In this document: one piece after another, positions 1-5,735 of the stretch | Numbering within the stretch: position 1 is the first letter of the stretch | Layout of the letters: every line of letters starts with the position of its first letter | Assembly (NCBI GenBank): GCA_046760985.1 | Contig: JBHIFE010000036.1 | Span: forward strand, 1-13,348 | Source of the DNA: JBHIFE01 sp046760985 | GTDB taxonomy: Bacteria > Chloroflexota > Dehalococcoidia > Dehalococcoidales > RBG-16-60-22 | Direction of reading: 5' to 3' | DNA length: 13,348 nt | Position numbers and translations under genes: made by a program | Notes under the pieces: generated by a model | The model's database searches: none | Seen by the model: the letters and a program-made list of their open reading frames with translations, nothing else | What the model was told of the DNA's origin: nothing

Positions 1-893
1 TCAGAGAGTTCCGGGAATATTGTTTCGCAAGGTGCCCCACAGCAACCGGTTAACTCCTTATTTGACTCCACCTCCCTGAAGTCCAGATTGGTGATGGTTT
101 GAAGAACCTGCCTAGGCGCCTCAGTCACCTTTAGTGACCTGGCTAGGTGGCAGGGGTCGTGAAGAGTCACGGTTAACGGTTCCGGCAAAGACAGCCTAGT
201 TTCCAGCTTATTTAAAGCTTCGGCTACAATGCTTGGATAAGGGATAACCTCAAAATTAAAGCTGTCAATAAACCCGGGATACACTTGCTGGAAGATTTCA
301 GCGGAATGGGGGGTAAGGGTAATTATCCTGGCTACCCCTGCCTCCCTAAACTGGTTGGCTACTCGCTTCGCCTGCTCCTTTACCTCTTTAAAAAGACCAT
401 ACTCATAAAGTAGAGCCCCGCTATAGAGTTCCCCGTCAAGGTAGGCGAAATCTATGCCCAACTTCCGTAGGGTCAAAGCCGCCATTCGCACCAGGCGGTT
501 ATAAGTCTCGCTCTCCTCACCAGTTACACGAGTGTAGACCTTGGTTAAGTCTACCCCGATCTTTCCACTAACTGTCTGCAGTCCCCTAAACGCAGAGAAC
601 AGAGTGTCCTTAAACTTCACCTTCTGCAAAACCTCTACCAGAGAATGAATATAGGCGGTCATCTGGTATTCACAACCGGTATAGAGGATGGTTTTGCCCT
701 TGGTGGGAAGCTGAAGACCATTAGCCCAAGAAGCGCAGTCGCTCTTTTTCAAGCCGAGAGGGTTCCCCCACTTGGCGATATTGTCACTGATGATGCGGAA
801 AACAGGCGGGATATAAAGTTTGGTATCTTTTATGTCGTCACTCCTGCCTTCAAAGCCCGGTTTAAGAAAGACACCGTTGAGATCCAGTCTCAC
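1..893 (-). CDS. CCG-domain (Fe-S)-binding protein, heterodisulfide reductase HdrB/HdrD-like; C-terminus off the left edge
   Basis: I translated this frame by hand; it is open from 914 to the window edge. The visible 297 residues hold a cysteine-rich CCG (DUF224) pair: an N-terminal YTGCEYQM block (C74) and a C-terminal HDPCH (residues 245-249) followed by CCGAP (C284-C285). This is the usual CX(n)CCG arrangement of HdrB/HdrD, GlpC and LutA-type proteins, which bind an unusual [4Fe-4S] cluster or relay electrons. In the first domain the place where CCG should stand reads LDG (D153-G154) within an otherwise typical G-rich segment, so that half looks degenerate. The GTG start at 893 is chosen because AAGGGG (899-904) lies 5 bases upstream and a sigma70-like promoter lies just beyond. 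No N-terminal ferredoxin domain is present. The physiological partner cannot be told from this window. Confidence 0.85.
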   Translation of the reverse strand, partial: MRLDLNGVFLKPGFEGRSDDIKDTKLYIPPVFRIISDNIAKWGNPLGLKKSDCASWANGLQLPTKGKTILYTGCEYQMTAYIHSLVEVLQKVKFKDTLFSAFRGLQTVSGKIGVDLTKVYTRVTGEESETYNRLVRMAALTLRKLGIDFAYLDGELYSGALLYEYGLFKEVKEQAKRVANQFREAGVARIITLTPHSAEIFQQVYPGFIDSFNFEVIPYPSIVAEALNKLETRLSLPEPLTVTLHDPCHLARSLKVTEAPRQVLQTITNLDFREVESNKELTGCCGAPCETIFPELS

Positions 894-922
894 GGTGTCC
901 CCTTCACGGAAATCTCAATTGT

Positions 923-951
923 ATTTTAACACGAAGTTCCTACTGCATCAA
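923..951 (-). promoter_or_regulatory. sigma70-like promoter of the CCG-domain gene
   Basis: On the minus strand TTGATG (946-951) is followed after 17 bases by TAAAAT (923-928). Transcription would start near 916, about 23 bases before the GTG codon at 893. This suggests the CCG-domain gene is transcribed separately from the TRAP operon that ends at 1051. I see no clear intrinsic terminator between them in 952-1050. Confidence 0.55.
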
Positions 952-1050
952 GTTTGTCAGGAATAGCTACCCCTTAACCGACAGAATCAGATTAGTGACC
1001 GTGGATTTTCTTCCAGAAGGTAGCTTTAGCCGATATTGCTCGTGTCTTGG

Positions 1051-2388
1051 CTATACTCCGAATCTACCCGGGGCAAATACAATATTGGGGAGCCAAGTAC
1101 ATATTGGGGGATAGATAACACAAATAATCAAGCCGATAAACTGAAGACCGAGGAAGGGTAAGGCAGACTTGATAATTTCCCACATGGTTATTTCGGGAGG
1201 GGCGACTCCTTTCAGATAGAACAGGGCGTAGCCAAAGGGCGGGCTCAAGAAGGACATCTGCATGTTGACATTGTAAATGATGCCGAACCATAACAGGTCA
1301 AAGCCAAACCCCTTGATTACAGGAAGGAAGATGGGCACCGCCAGGTACATGATGCCAACCCAGTCCAGGAACATCCCCAGAATGATGAGGACAATCATTA
1401 TCAGCCAGAAAGTGCCCCACTTACCCAGCCCCAGGTCGAGTACTATCCCGGTGACAAACTCGTCGCCGCCTATGGCAATGTAGAAAGTAACTAAAGATAG
1501 AGCACCGAAGACTGTCCACAGAACCATAGCAGTAACCCTAACCGTCTGGTAGCTGGCTGTCTTCATAGCTTGCCAGGTAAGCCGGCGCCTCATAGCCGCC
1601 GCCACTATGGCACCGAAAGCACCGACGCCAGCCGCCTCGGTGATGCTGGCTACTCCCAAAAAGATTGAGCCCAAAACCAGGAAGACAAGGGCAACCGGGA
1701 AGGATATCCGCAGCAGGTGAAATAACTTAATCCTCCAAGTAATCAATGCCCTCTCTTCTTCGGAAAGACCGGGACCCATTGCCGGGTTGAGGTAGCACCT
1801 TATCAGTATGTAAATATTATAAATCGCAGAGAGGACAAGACCGGGCATGATGCCCCCGGCAAACAGTTTCCCCGCCGATGTTCCGGCAACCAAGGCGTAA
1901 AGGAGGAACAATATGCTGGGCGGAATAAGGATTCCCAGGGTTCCCCCCGCCATGACCGCCCCCATGGCTAAGTTCTTGTTGTATTTGTGTTCCAGCATAG
2001 ACGGCAGGGCGATAAGTCCCATAGTAACCACCGCCGCCCCGATGATGCCAACGATAGCCGCCAGCATGGTGCTGGCTAACACCGTGGCTATCGCCAGTCC
2101 ACCCCGCAGTCGACCGGTCCACTCCCGGATAGTTTCATACATGTCCTCAACGATGCCAGCCTGCTGGAGCATACTGGCTAGAAAGATAAACAGGGGAATA
2201 GCAAAGAGGAGATACTGATACATTAAGCCCCAGACCCGAATGGCAATCTGAGTTAAACCAGCAGGACCCCAAATGAAAAAGGTAAATAATACTGCCAGAC
2301 TGCCGGTGGCAAAAGCAACCGGCACCCCGGCGAGTAAGAGCACCATCAGGGAGCCGATCATAAGTATGCTAATAAGCTCAATGCTCAC
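1051..2388 (-). CDS. dctM: TRAP transporter large permease subunit (DctM/FcbT3-like)
   Basis: This 445-aa, very hydrophobic protein is the large membrane subunit of a tripartite ATP-independent periplasmic (TRAP) transporter. It uses an ion gradient to import a carboxylate-type solute delivered by the receptor. The N-terminus has the DctM pattern of a long hydrophobic run with GVPVAFA, and the body contains GTLGILIPPS and LGMFLDWVGIMYL, both typical of the family; roughly a dozen membrane segments are expected. Length is normal. It starts with GTG and overlaps the end of dctQ by 4 bases (GTGA), with AAGGAG 5 bases upstream, so the two permease subunits are translationally coupled. The sequence style fits the mannitol/chloroaromatic (FcbT) branch, but substrate cannot be read from it. 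Confidence 0.93.
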   Translation of the reverse strand: MSIELISILMIGSLMVLLLAGVPVAFATGSLAVLFTFFIWGPAGLTQIAIRVWGLMYQYLLFAIPLFIFLASMLQQAGIVEDMYETIREWTGRLRGGLAIATVLASTMLAAIVGIIGAAVVTMGLIALPSMLEHKYNKNLAMGAVMAGGTLGILIPPSILFLLYALVAGTSAGKLFAGGIMPGLVLSAIYNIYILIRCYLNPAMGPGLSEEERALITWRIKLFHLLRISFPVALVFLVLGSIFLGVASITEAAGVGAFGAIVAAAMRRRLTWQAMKTASYQTVRVTAMVLWTVFGALSLVTFYIAIGGDEFVTGIVLDLGLGKWGTFWLIMIVLIILGMFLDWVGIMYLAVPIFLPVIKGFGFDLLWFGIIYNVNMQMSFLSPPFGYALFYLKGVAPPEITMWEIIKSALPFLGLQFIGLIICVIYPPICTWLPNIVFAPGRFGV

Positions 2389-2921
2389 CCAAGCTCCTTT
2401 CCGGTGAAACCAAACTTAAGGTCACGAACGAATTTAGCCACTCCCTGAAACAGTAACAAAACGCTACCGATGAATATCGTCCACTTCGCCGGGTAGAGAG
2501 GCAGGCGCATGTGGGATTGGTCAACCTCCAGGTTCCAGCCGACTCCTGTTATATAGGTAGCCATCATGCCAAACTGCCAGCCGGTGTAGATCATTCCAAC
2601 AAGAAAGATAACAAAAAAGGGAAAAGTAATGGAGTCCATAATGGCTCTTCCCCGCGGTGGCGCCAACGCCCACAGTACGTCCACACGGACATGCCCCGCA
2701 GCCCAAAGGGTATAGGCGCCCGCCATAGTGTAATAAGCACCAAAGTAAGCACAAGTCGCATCCTGAACGCCCATTATCGGGGCGTTCAATGCATACCTTC
2801 TAAATACCTCAATGACTATTATGCCAACTAATGCCAGTATCAACCAGCTGAAAAGCTTTCCGGTGTTTACACTTATGGCGTCAATAGTAGCTAATACAGG
2901 CTTTATTACCTTATTCAGCAA
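2385..2921 (-). CDS. dctQ: TRAP transporter small permease subunit (DctQ/FcbT2-like)
   Basis: This 178-aa protein has four hydrophobic segments (roughly residues 20-40, 50-70, 90-115 and 145-165), the layout of the DctQ small membrane subunit that pairs with DctM. The family-typical block around Arg41-Arg42 (EVFRRYALNAPI) is present, as is a GHVRVDVLW segment near residue 76. The start is TTG at 2921, supported by GAGGGG about 6 bases upstream and by the position 18 bases after the stop of a small upstream ORF. It overlaps dctM by 4 bases. Order in the operon is receptor, small ORF, DctQ, DctM. Confidence 0.9.
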   Translation of the reverse strand: MLNKVIKPVLATIDAISVNTGKLFSWLILALVGIIVIEVFRRYALNAPIMGVQDATCAYFGAYYTMAGAYTLWAAGHVRVDVLWALAPPRGRAIMDSITFPFFVIFLVGMIYTGWQFGMMATYITGVGWNLEVDQSHMRLPLYPAKWTIFIGSVLLLFQGVAKFVRDLKFGFTGKELG

Positions 2922-2939
2922 TGCAGTCCCCTCGCAGCT

Positions 2940-3077
2940 CTAAAAACCTTTACGAATGAAAAGAAAATGTATCGCCACCATTACCGGGTAAGCAAGGAAA
3001 AATATCCATCCCACCACCCAGCCTATTATTTCCGCTTTGGTCATTTTCTCCGTTGGCTTTGCTTCCGCTTCACTCAT
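2940..3077 (-). CDS. 45-aa single-span membrane protein inside the TRAP operon
   Basis: A short frame begins with ATG at 3077 and ends with TAG at 2940. It has one of the best ribosome binding sites in the window: GGAGGAAGGAG (3078-3088), with GGAGG 6 bases before the ATG. The peptide starts with a charged, hydrophilic stretch of about 16 residues (Glu, Lys rich) and continues as a hydrophobic helix (residues 17-40, with three Trp/Phe-rich turns), closing with IRKGF. The positive end and the acidic start suggest one transmembrane span with the N-terminus outside or an unusual topology; orientation is not certain. It lies 18 bases upstream of dctQ and follows the hairpin spacer after dctP. I do not recognise it as a known family. 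An accessory TRAP subunit or a translational coupling leader for dctQ are both possible. Confidence 0.75.
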   Translation of the reverse strand: MSEAEAKPTEKMTKAEIIGWVVGWIFFLAYPVMVAIHFLFIRKGF

Positions 3078-3088
3078 CTCCTTCCTCC
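3078..3088 (-). promoter_or_regulatory. strong ribosome binding site of the 45-aa TRAP-operon ORF
   Basis: The minus-strand sequence GGAGGAAGGAG contains two purine-rich Shine-Dalgarno cores immediately before the ATG at 3077. The upstream GGAGG has ideal 6-base spacing. It is the main reason for calling the short ORF real. Confidence 0.75.
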
Positions 3089-3150
3089 ACGGTGAATAGG
3101 CTCTTTGCCATCACATTCTATCTTTATTAATCCTTAATTGTCAACAAGAA

Positions 3151-3183
3151 GCGAAGGATTGGTTATTCTTCCTCTCCCTCGCC
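3151..3183 (-). repeat. hairpin repeat copy A in the dctP-dctQ spacer
   Basis: This 33-base element is the diverged sister of the element at 3253-3285 (27 of 33 bases equal, all six differences transitions). The arms 3151-3158 and 3175-3182 form an 8-bp stem. One pair is A:C on the plus strand but G:U on the minus-strand transcript, so the helix is intact only in RNA made from the operon strand. It is probably a stem-loop in the TRAP mRNA between the receptor and permease cistrons. Confidence 0.6.
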
Positions 3184-3250
3184 TTCTCCGCAACCCTAAA
3201 CGGGTACTTTACCGTCAAATGCTGACTTTATCGTTTGATCGTCCAAAGGA

Positions 3251-3286
3251 AGGCGGGGGATTGGCTACCCTTCCTCTCCCCCGCCT
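3251..3286 (-). repeat. hairpin repeat copy B just downstream of dctP
   Basis: Arms AGGCGGGGGA (3251-3260) and its exact complement (3277-3286) make a perfect 10-bp GC-rich stem with a 16-base loop, starting about 35 bases after the dctP stop codon. In the transcript the stem is followed by UUCCUUU and not by a clean U tract. It therefore looks more like an mRNA-stabilising or partial-termination hairpin than a full intrinsic terminator. Such hairpins between a binding-protein gene and its permease genes are known to raise the receptor-to-permease ratio (REP elements in malE-malF). Confidence 0.6.
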
Positions 3287-3320
3287 ATCCCTTTGCCATC
3301 AGAATTAAGGGCTTAGACCT

Positions 3321-4592
3321 TTATTCCACCACGGTCCCAAGCCAGTAGTCTTCTACAATCTTGCCCTTCACTCCTTCAGCAAGTAAGCCGGGGAAGTACT
3401 TTTCTACCTCCTCCTTAATGCCGGGGAACTCAAGGAGACCAACGGCATCCATGAGCAAGATTTGCGACCGTACTGCCTGCATGGAAGTATCGTCCGCCGC
3501 CCACTTGTGCCACAGCTCAACGGAGATCTTTCTGAATTTAGCACGCTCAGCGGCAGGTAGCTCCATGTAGACATTGCCGTATTCGTTAACCATCCACTGG
3601 AGGGCAACGAGGTCAGAGCTCATGATATTGCGGTGCATGCTCCAGGAGTAGTCCTCAGCCCCTATAGTAAGCAGAAGCTGGAGGTCTGCGGGCAGCTTGT
3701 TCCAGCTATTCTTATTCATGACGAAGGCTTGCAAGTCTACCGGCTGATGCATTTGTCCCGGACCGATAATATACTTACCAACCTCGTGCAGACCGAGCTC
3801 CCGGTTCATGGCATGTCCGACATACTCACCCAGCTCAATAACGCCGGTAGCCATCGCCGTGTAAATCTCACCGCCGGGTAGAATAATTACTGAAGCTCCG
3901 GCTTTTTCATAGATTTCGGCAATCATACCACCGGGGTATCGGCACTTCAGCCCATTCCAGTCTTCCATTTCGTCAAGGGGCTTTACGGAGTGGGCATAAT
4001 TGGGACCGGTCTGGATGGGAGCCACATAGTACAGACCGAAGCGGTCATAGTCCTGCCGGGCGAGGTCAATGCCACCCATGTTATAGAACCAGCACTCCCA
4101 CATCCACGCCATATCAAGCCCGTAGGGATAAGAGCTAATGTAGACGGCTAAGGGATGCTTGCCCGGCCAGTACTGGGGCCAGCAGAGCCATCCGTCAACG
4201 GTTCCCGCCATAGCAGCATCAAACAGGTCAAAGGTACCTACTACTCCACCTTCGGGATAGGTTTCAATGTCAAGACGCCCACCACTCATCTCTTCCATCG
4301 TGCCTGCCCACCTCTCAAAGATACGGTAGCCAGCCAGACCAGCAGCATAGGCTGTCTGCAGCCTGAGTTTGTAAACTTCCTCAGCTGGTGGCGGTGTTGG
4401 GGCAGGAGCAGGTGCTGGGGCGGGTGCTGGCGCTGGGGCAGGTGCTGGCGCTGGTGCCGGGGCTGGGGCTGGAGCTGGCGCTGGTGCTGGGGCGGGTGCA
4501 GGTGGTGCCGGCGCTGGGGCTGGACAACCATAAGCCACCAGACCAATAGCTAACACTAATACCAGCGGAATTAATAATATTTTTTTCTTCAC
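3321..4592 (-). CDS. dctP: TRAP transporter solute-binding lipoprotein (DctP/FcbT1-like)
   Basis: This is the extracytoplasmic receptor that captures the solute and hands it to DctQM. From the GTG start it is 423 aa: a Lys-rich N-terminus, a hydrophobic signal segment, and a lipobox-like VAYGC with C23 as the predicted lipid-anchored residue. An unusually long Pro-Ala linker (about residues 24-69) is followed by the DctP fold. Family marks include KCRYPGG (Arg near 218, where TRAP receptors hold the substrate carboxylate), LPGGEIYTAM and a GEYVG block; together they resemble the mannitol/chloroaromatic branch (COG4663). Start choice: AGGAGG at 4600-4605 is 7 bases from GTG 4592 but only 4 from an in-frame TTG at 4595. 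Membrane anchoring by lipid plus a linker fits a cell without an outer membrane, but does not prove it. Confidence 0.92.
   Translation of the reverse strand: MKKKILLIPLVLVLAIGLVAYGCPAPAPAPPAPAPAPAPAPAPAPAPAPAPAPAPAPAPAPAPAPTPPPAEEVYKLRLQTAYAAGLAGYRIFERWAGTMEEMSGGRLDIETYPEGGVVGTFDLFDAAMAGTVDGWLCWPQYWPGKHPLAVYISSYPYGLDMAWMWECWFYNMGGIDLARQDYDRFGLYYVAPIQTGPNYAHSVKPLDEMEDWNGLKCRYPGGMIAEIYEKAGASVIILPGGEIYTAMATGVIELGEYVGHAMNRELGLHEVGKYIIGPGQMHQPVDLQAFVMNKNSWNKLPADLQLLLTIGAEDYSWSMHRNIMSSDLVALQWMVNEYGNVYMELPAAERAKFRKISVELWHKWAADDTSMQAVRSQILLMDAVGLLEFPGIKEEVEKYFPGLLAEGVKGKIVEDYWLGTVVE
4398..4523 (-). repeat. hexameric Pro-Ala coding repeat in dctP
   Basis: About twenty consecutive 6-base units of the form CCN-GCN encode alternating Pro and Ala directly after the lipoprotein cysteine. 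Third positions vary (GCA, GCT, GCC, GCG), so the array is an imperfect DNA repeat kept in frame. It makes a stiff extended spacer between the lipid anchor and the binding domain. Copy number may vary between strains, and the region is prone to assembly collapse. Confidence 0.9.
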
Positions 4593-4693
4593 CAATTTAC
4601 CTCCTTAAGACTCTAAATTACCAACCCCTCACCACTACCTTATACTCTCATAGACACCACCTCCCTCTTGCCCAAATTATCTGATACACGAGT

Positions 4694-4715
4694 GAGTGTG
4701 GTAATAATAACACTC
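4694..4715. promoter_or_regulatory. inverted repeat GAGTGT-N10-ACACTC across the dctP -10 region, candidate operator
   Basis: Two perfect 6-base arms (4694-4699 and 4710-4715) flank the -10 hexamer of the downstream dctP promoter and cover the expected start point near 4697. A dimeric repressor here would block transcription. No regulator gene for the TRAP operon is visible nearby, so the assignment rests on symmetry and position only. Confidence 0.4.
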
Positions 4716-4732
4716 TATTCTTACCTTGTCAA
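4704..4732 (-). promoter_or_regulatory. sigma70 promoter P1 of the TRAP operon
   Basis: On the minus strand a consensus TTGACA (4727-4732) is followed after 17 bases by TATTAT (4704-4709). The start point would be near 4697, giving a leader of roughly 100 bases before dctP. This is a near-perfect housekeeping promoter. Confidence 0.75.
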
Positions 4733-4750
4733 GACTTTCTCTGTGTGCAA

Positions 4751-4780
4751 ATTATAGGAAATCCTTCTAAAATTTGTCAA
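4751..4780 (-). promoter_or_regulatory. sigma70 promoter P2 of the TRAP operon
   Basis: A second minus-strand pair, TTGACA (4775-4780) and consensus TATAAT (4751-4756) with an 18-base spacer, lies immediately upstream of P1. Both hexamers match consensus. The start would be near 4744, just upstream of the P1 -35 box. The two together suggest strong or doubly regulated expression of the TRAP operon. Confidence 0.7.
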
Positions 4781-4816
4781 GTCTGTATTTCTGCTAGTTC
4801 AGTTTGCTAAGCAAGA

Positions 4817-5563
4817 TCATCTTCCCCTTGACCACCATTGACCGAAGCGCTGTCTTAGTCCGTGCCTCCGCCTCTGCCTACGTAGTTGTTCCTCATCTGT
4901 TTCGCCAATTATCTCTTCTTCTACCAAACGGACATAGATAGCATCAGCTATCTCTTTATCTACGGCAAACTGCGTTTGACCAACTTTAAAGACGTAGGAG
5001 GGAAAACCTTGAATAAGATTTACTGGTGCTCCGGGAAGAATGCCCATAGCCATCAGTTTCTGCAGTTGGCTTGACTCTGGTGCATAGACATAGGCTACCT
5101 TACCCTTTTGCCCCTGAGCCAGCCGGGAAAGGGGAGAGACAAGTTTTGGCGCTGGTGCTCGATCCTGCTGACAGCACCTTCCGGGTGGTATTGGCTTACC
5201 GTGGGGACATATCTTGGGATGTCCCAACAAACTACAGATACTTTCATCCAGTCCTCGGTCAAGCAAATGCTCAAATTTGCACGCTTTTTCATGCATGAGC
5301 ATACCCGCGGTGCCCAGAACATCAGCCAGAAGACGCTCGGCTAGTCGGTGTCTCCTGACTATGTTTCGGGCAACGGGTCGTCCTCGGTTGGTTAACCTGA
5401 GCCAAGCATCGTCACGGGCTATATAGCCAGCTTTGAGCAATTGCTTTGCGGCTCCTTTTTCAGTCTCCGTCAAATCATCCAGAGCCAGGGAATCTTGCTT
5501 CCCCTCTTCAGTGCCAAGCCACATGGTTTCCAGTAGTTCCTCAGCTTTTTCGTTTAGTTCCAT
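4817..5563 (-). CDS. DtxR/MntR-type metal-dependent regulator with FeoA-like C-terminal domain
   Basis: The 248-aa protein combines an N-terminal winged-helix region (1-65), the DtxR metal-binding/dimerisation domain (66-140) and a FeoA/SH3-like barrel (about 145-215), ending in an Arg-rich tail. RHRLAERLL (H72, E76) and HEKACKFEH (H91, C95, E98, H99) match DtxR ligands H79, E83, H98, C102, E105 and H106; cysteine at the C102 position points to iron more than manganese sensing. A HPKICPHG block (115-122) and a CC pair at 130-131 add further possible ligands. The expected first-helix Met ligand aligns with a Glu (E8), and the helix-turn-helix is only weakly conserved. ATG at 5563 has GGAGG about 10 bases upstream. 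It overlaps the Cys-rich ORF by 23 bases and ends the iron cluster, which it probably regulates. Confidence 0.88.
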   Translation of the reverse strand: MELNEKAEELLETMWLGTEEGKQDSLALDDLTETEKGAAKQLLKAGYIARDDAWLRLTNRGRPVARNIVRRHRLAERLLADVLGTAGMLMHEKACKFEHLLDRGLDESICSLLGHPKICPHGKPIPPGRCCQQDRAPAPKLVSPLSRLAQGQKGKVAYVYAPESSQLQKLMAMGILPGAPVNLIQGFPSYVFKVGQTQFAVDKEIADAIYVRLVEEEIIGETDEEQLRRQRRRHGLRQRFGQWWSRGR

Positions 5564-5735
5564 TCTCCCGTTTCCTCCAGGCTTTAAAGGTCTTTACTGA
5601 TTGTGGTTCTACAGGCATATCATAGCCACAGTTAGGACACCGCACCATATGACAAGCTCCAGCCAGTGGGCACCCCTTACAGGCAGCTTCACCGTTTTCT
5701 TCTTGAAATTGATAACCACAAAGAGGGCATTTCAT
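5541..5735 (-). CDS. 64-aa Cys-rich zinc-ribbon or Fe-S type protein in the feo operon
   Basis: The peptide has seven cysteines in three clusters: CPLC (3-6), CKGCPLAGAC (19-28, then H29) and CPNC (33-36), then a basic C-terminal tail. Two CPxC knuckles suggest a rubredoxin or zinc-ribbon fold; CxxCxxxxxC in the middle could hold an Fe-S cluster. Its ATG overlaps the feoB membrane-domain stop by 4 bases (ATGA) and its 3' end overlaps the DtxR gene by 23 bases, so it is translated as part of the feo operon. By position it could serve as a small Feo accessory protein comparable to FeoC, which is also small and Cys-containing in enterobacteria, but there is no evident sequence match to FeoC and I do not name it so. 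Confidence 0.8.
   Translation of the reverse strand: MKCPLCGYQFQEENGEAACKGCPLAGACHMVRCPNCGYDMPVEPQSVKTFKAWRKRENGTKRKS

Noticed and set aside
645..929. 94-aa plus-strand open frame
   Set aside because: It is antisense to the CCG-domain gene, which has clear cysteine motifs, a ribosome binding site and a promoter; this frame has none.
971..1025. AGCTACC and GGTAGCT inverted repeat after dctM as terminator
   Set aside because: The 7-bp arms are about 41 bases apart, with no U tract.
4395..4523. CRISPR-like array
   Set aside because: The repetition is in-frame hexamers coding Pro-Ala, with no spacers.
4286..4546. 86-aa minus-strand frame rich in Gln, His and Pro
   Set aside because: It is a shifted reading of the same repeat inside dctP.
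4155..4553. 132-aa plus-strand frame with Trp/Cys/Arg-rich end
   Set aside because: The odd composition is the antisense reading of the Pro-Ala hexamer repeat in dctP.
4804..4814. TTGCT-A-AGCAA palindrome after the DtxR gene as terminator
   Set aside because: The stem is only 5 bp and no U tract follows on the minus strand.
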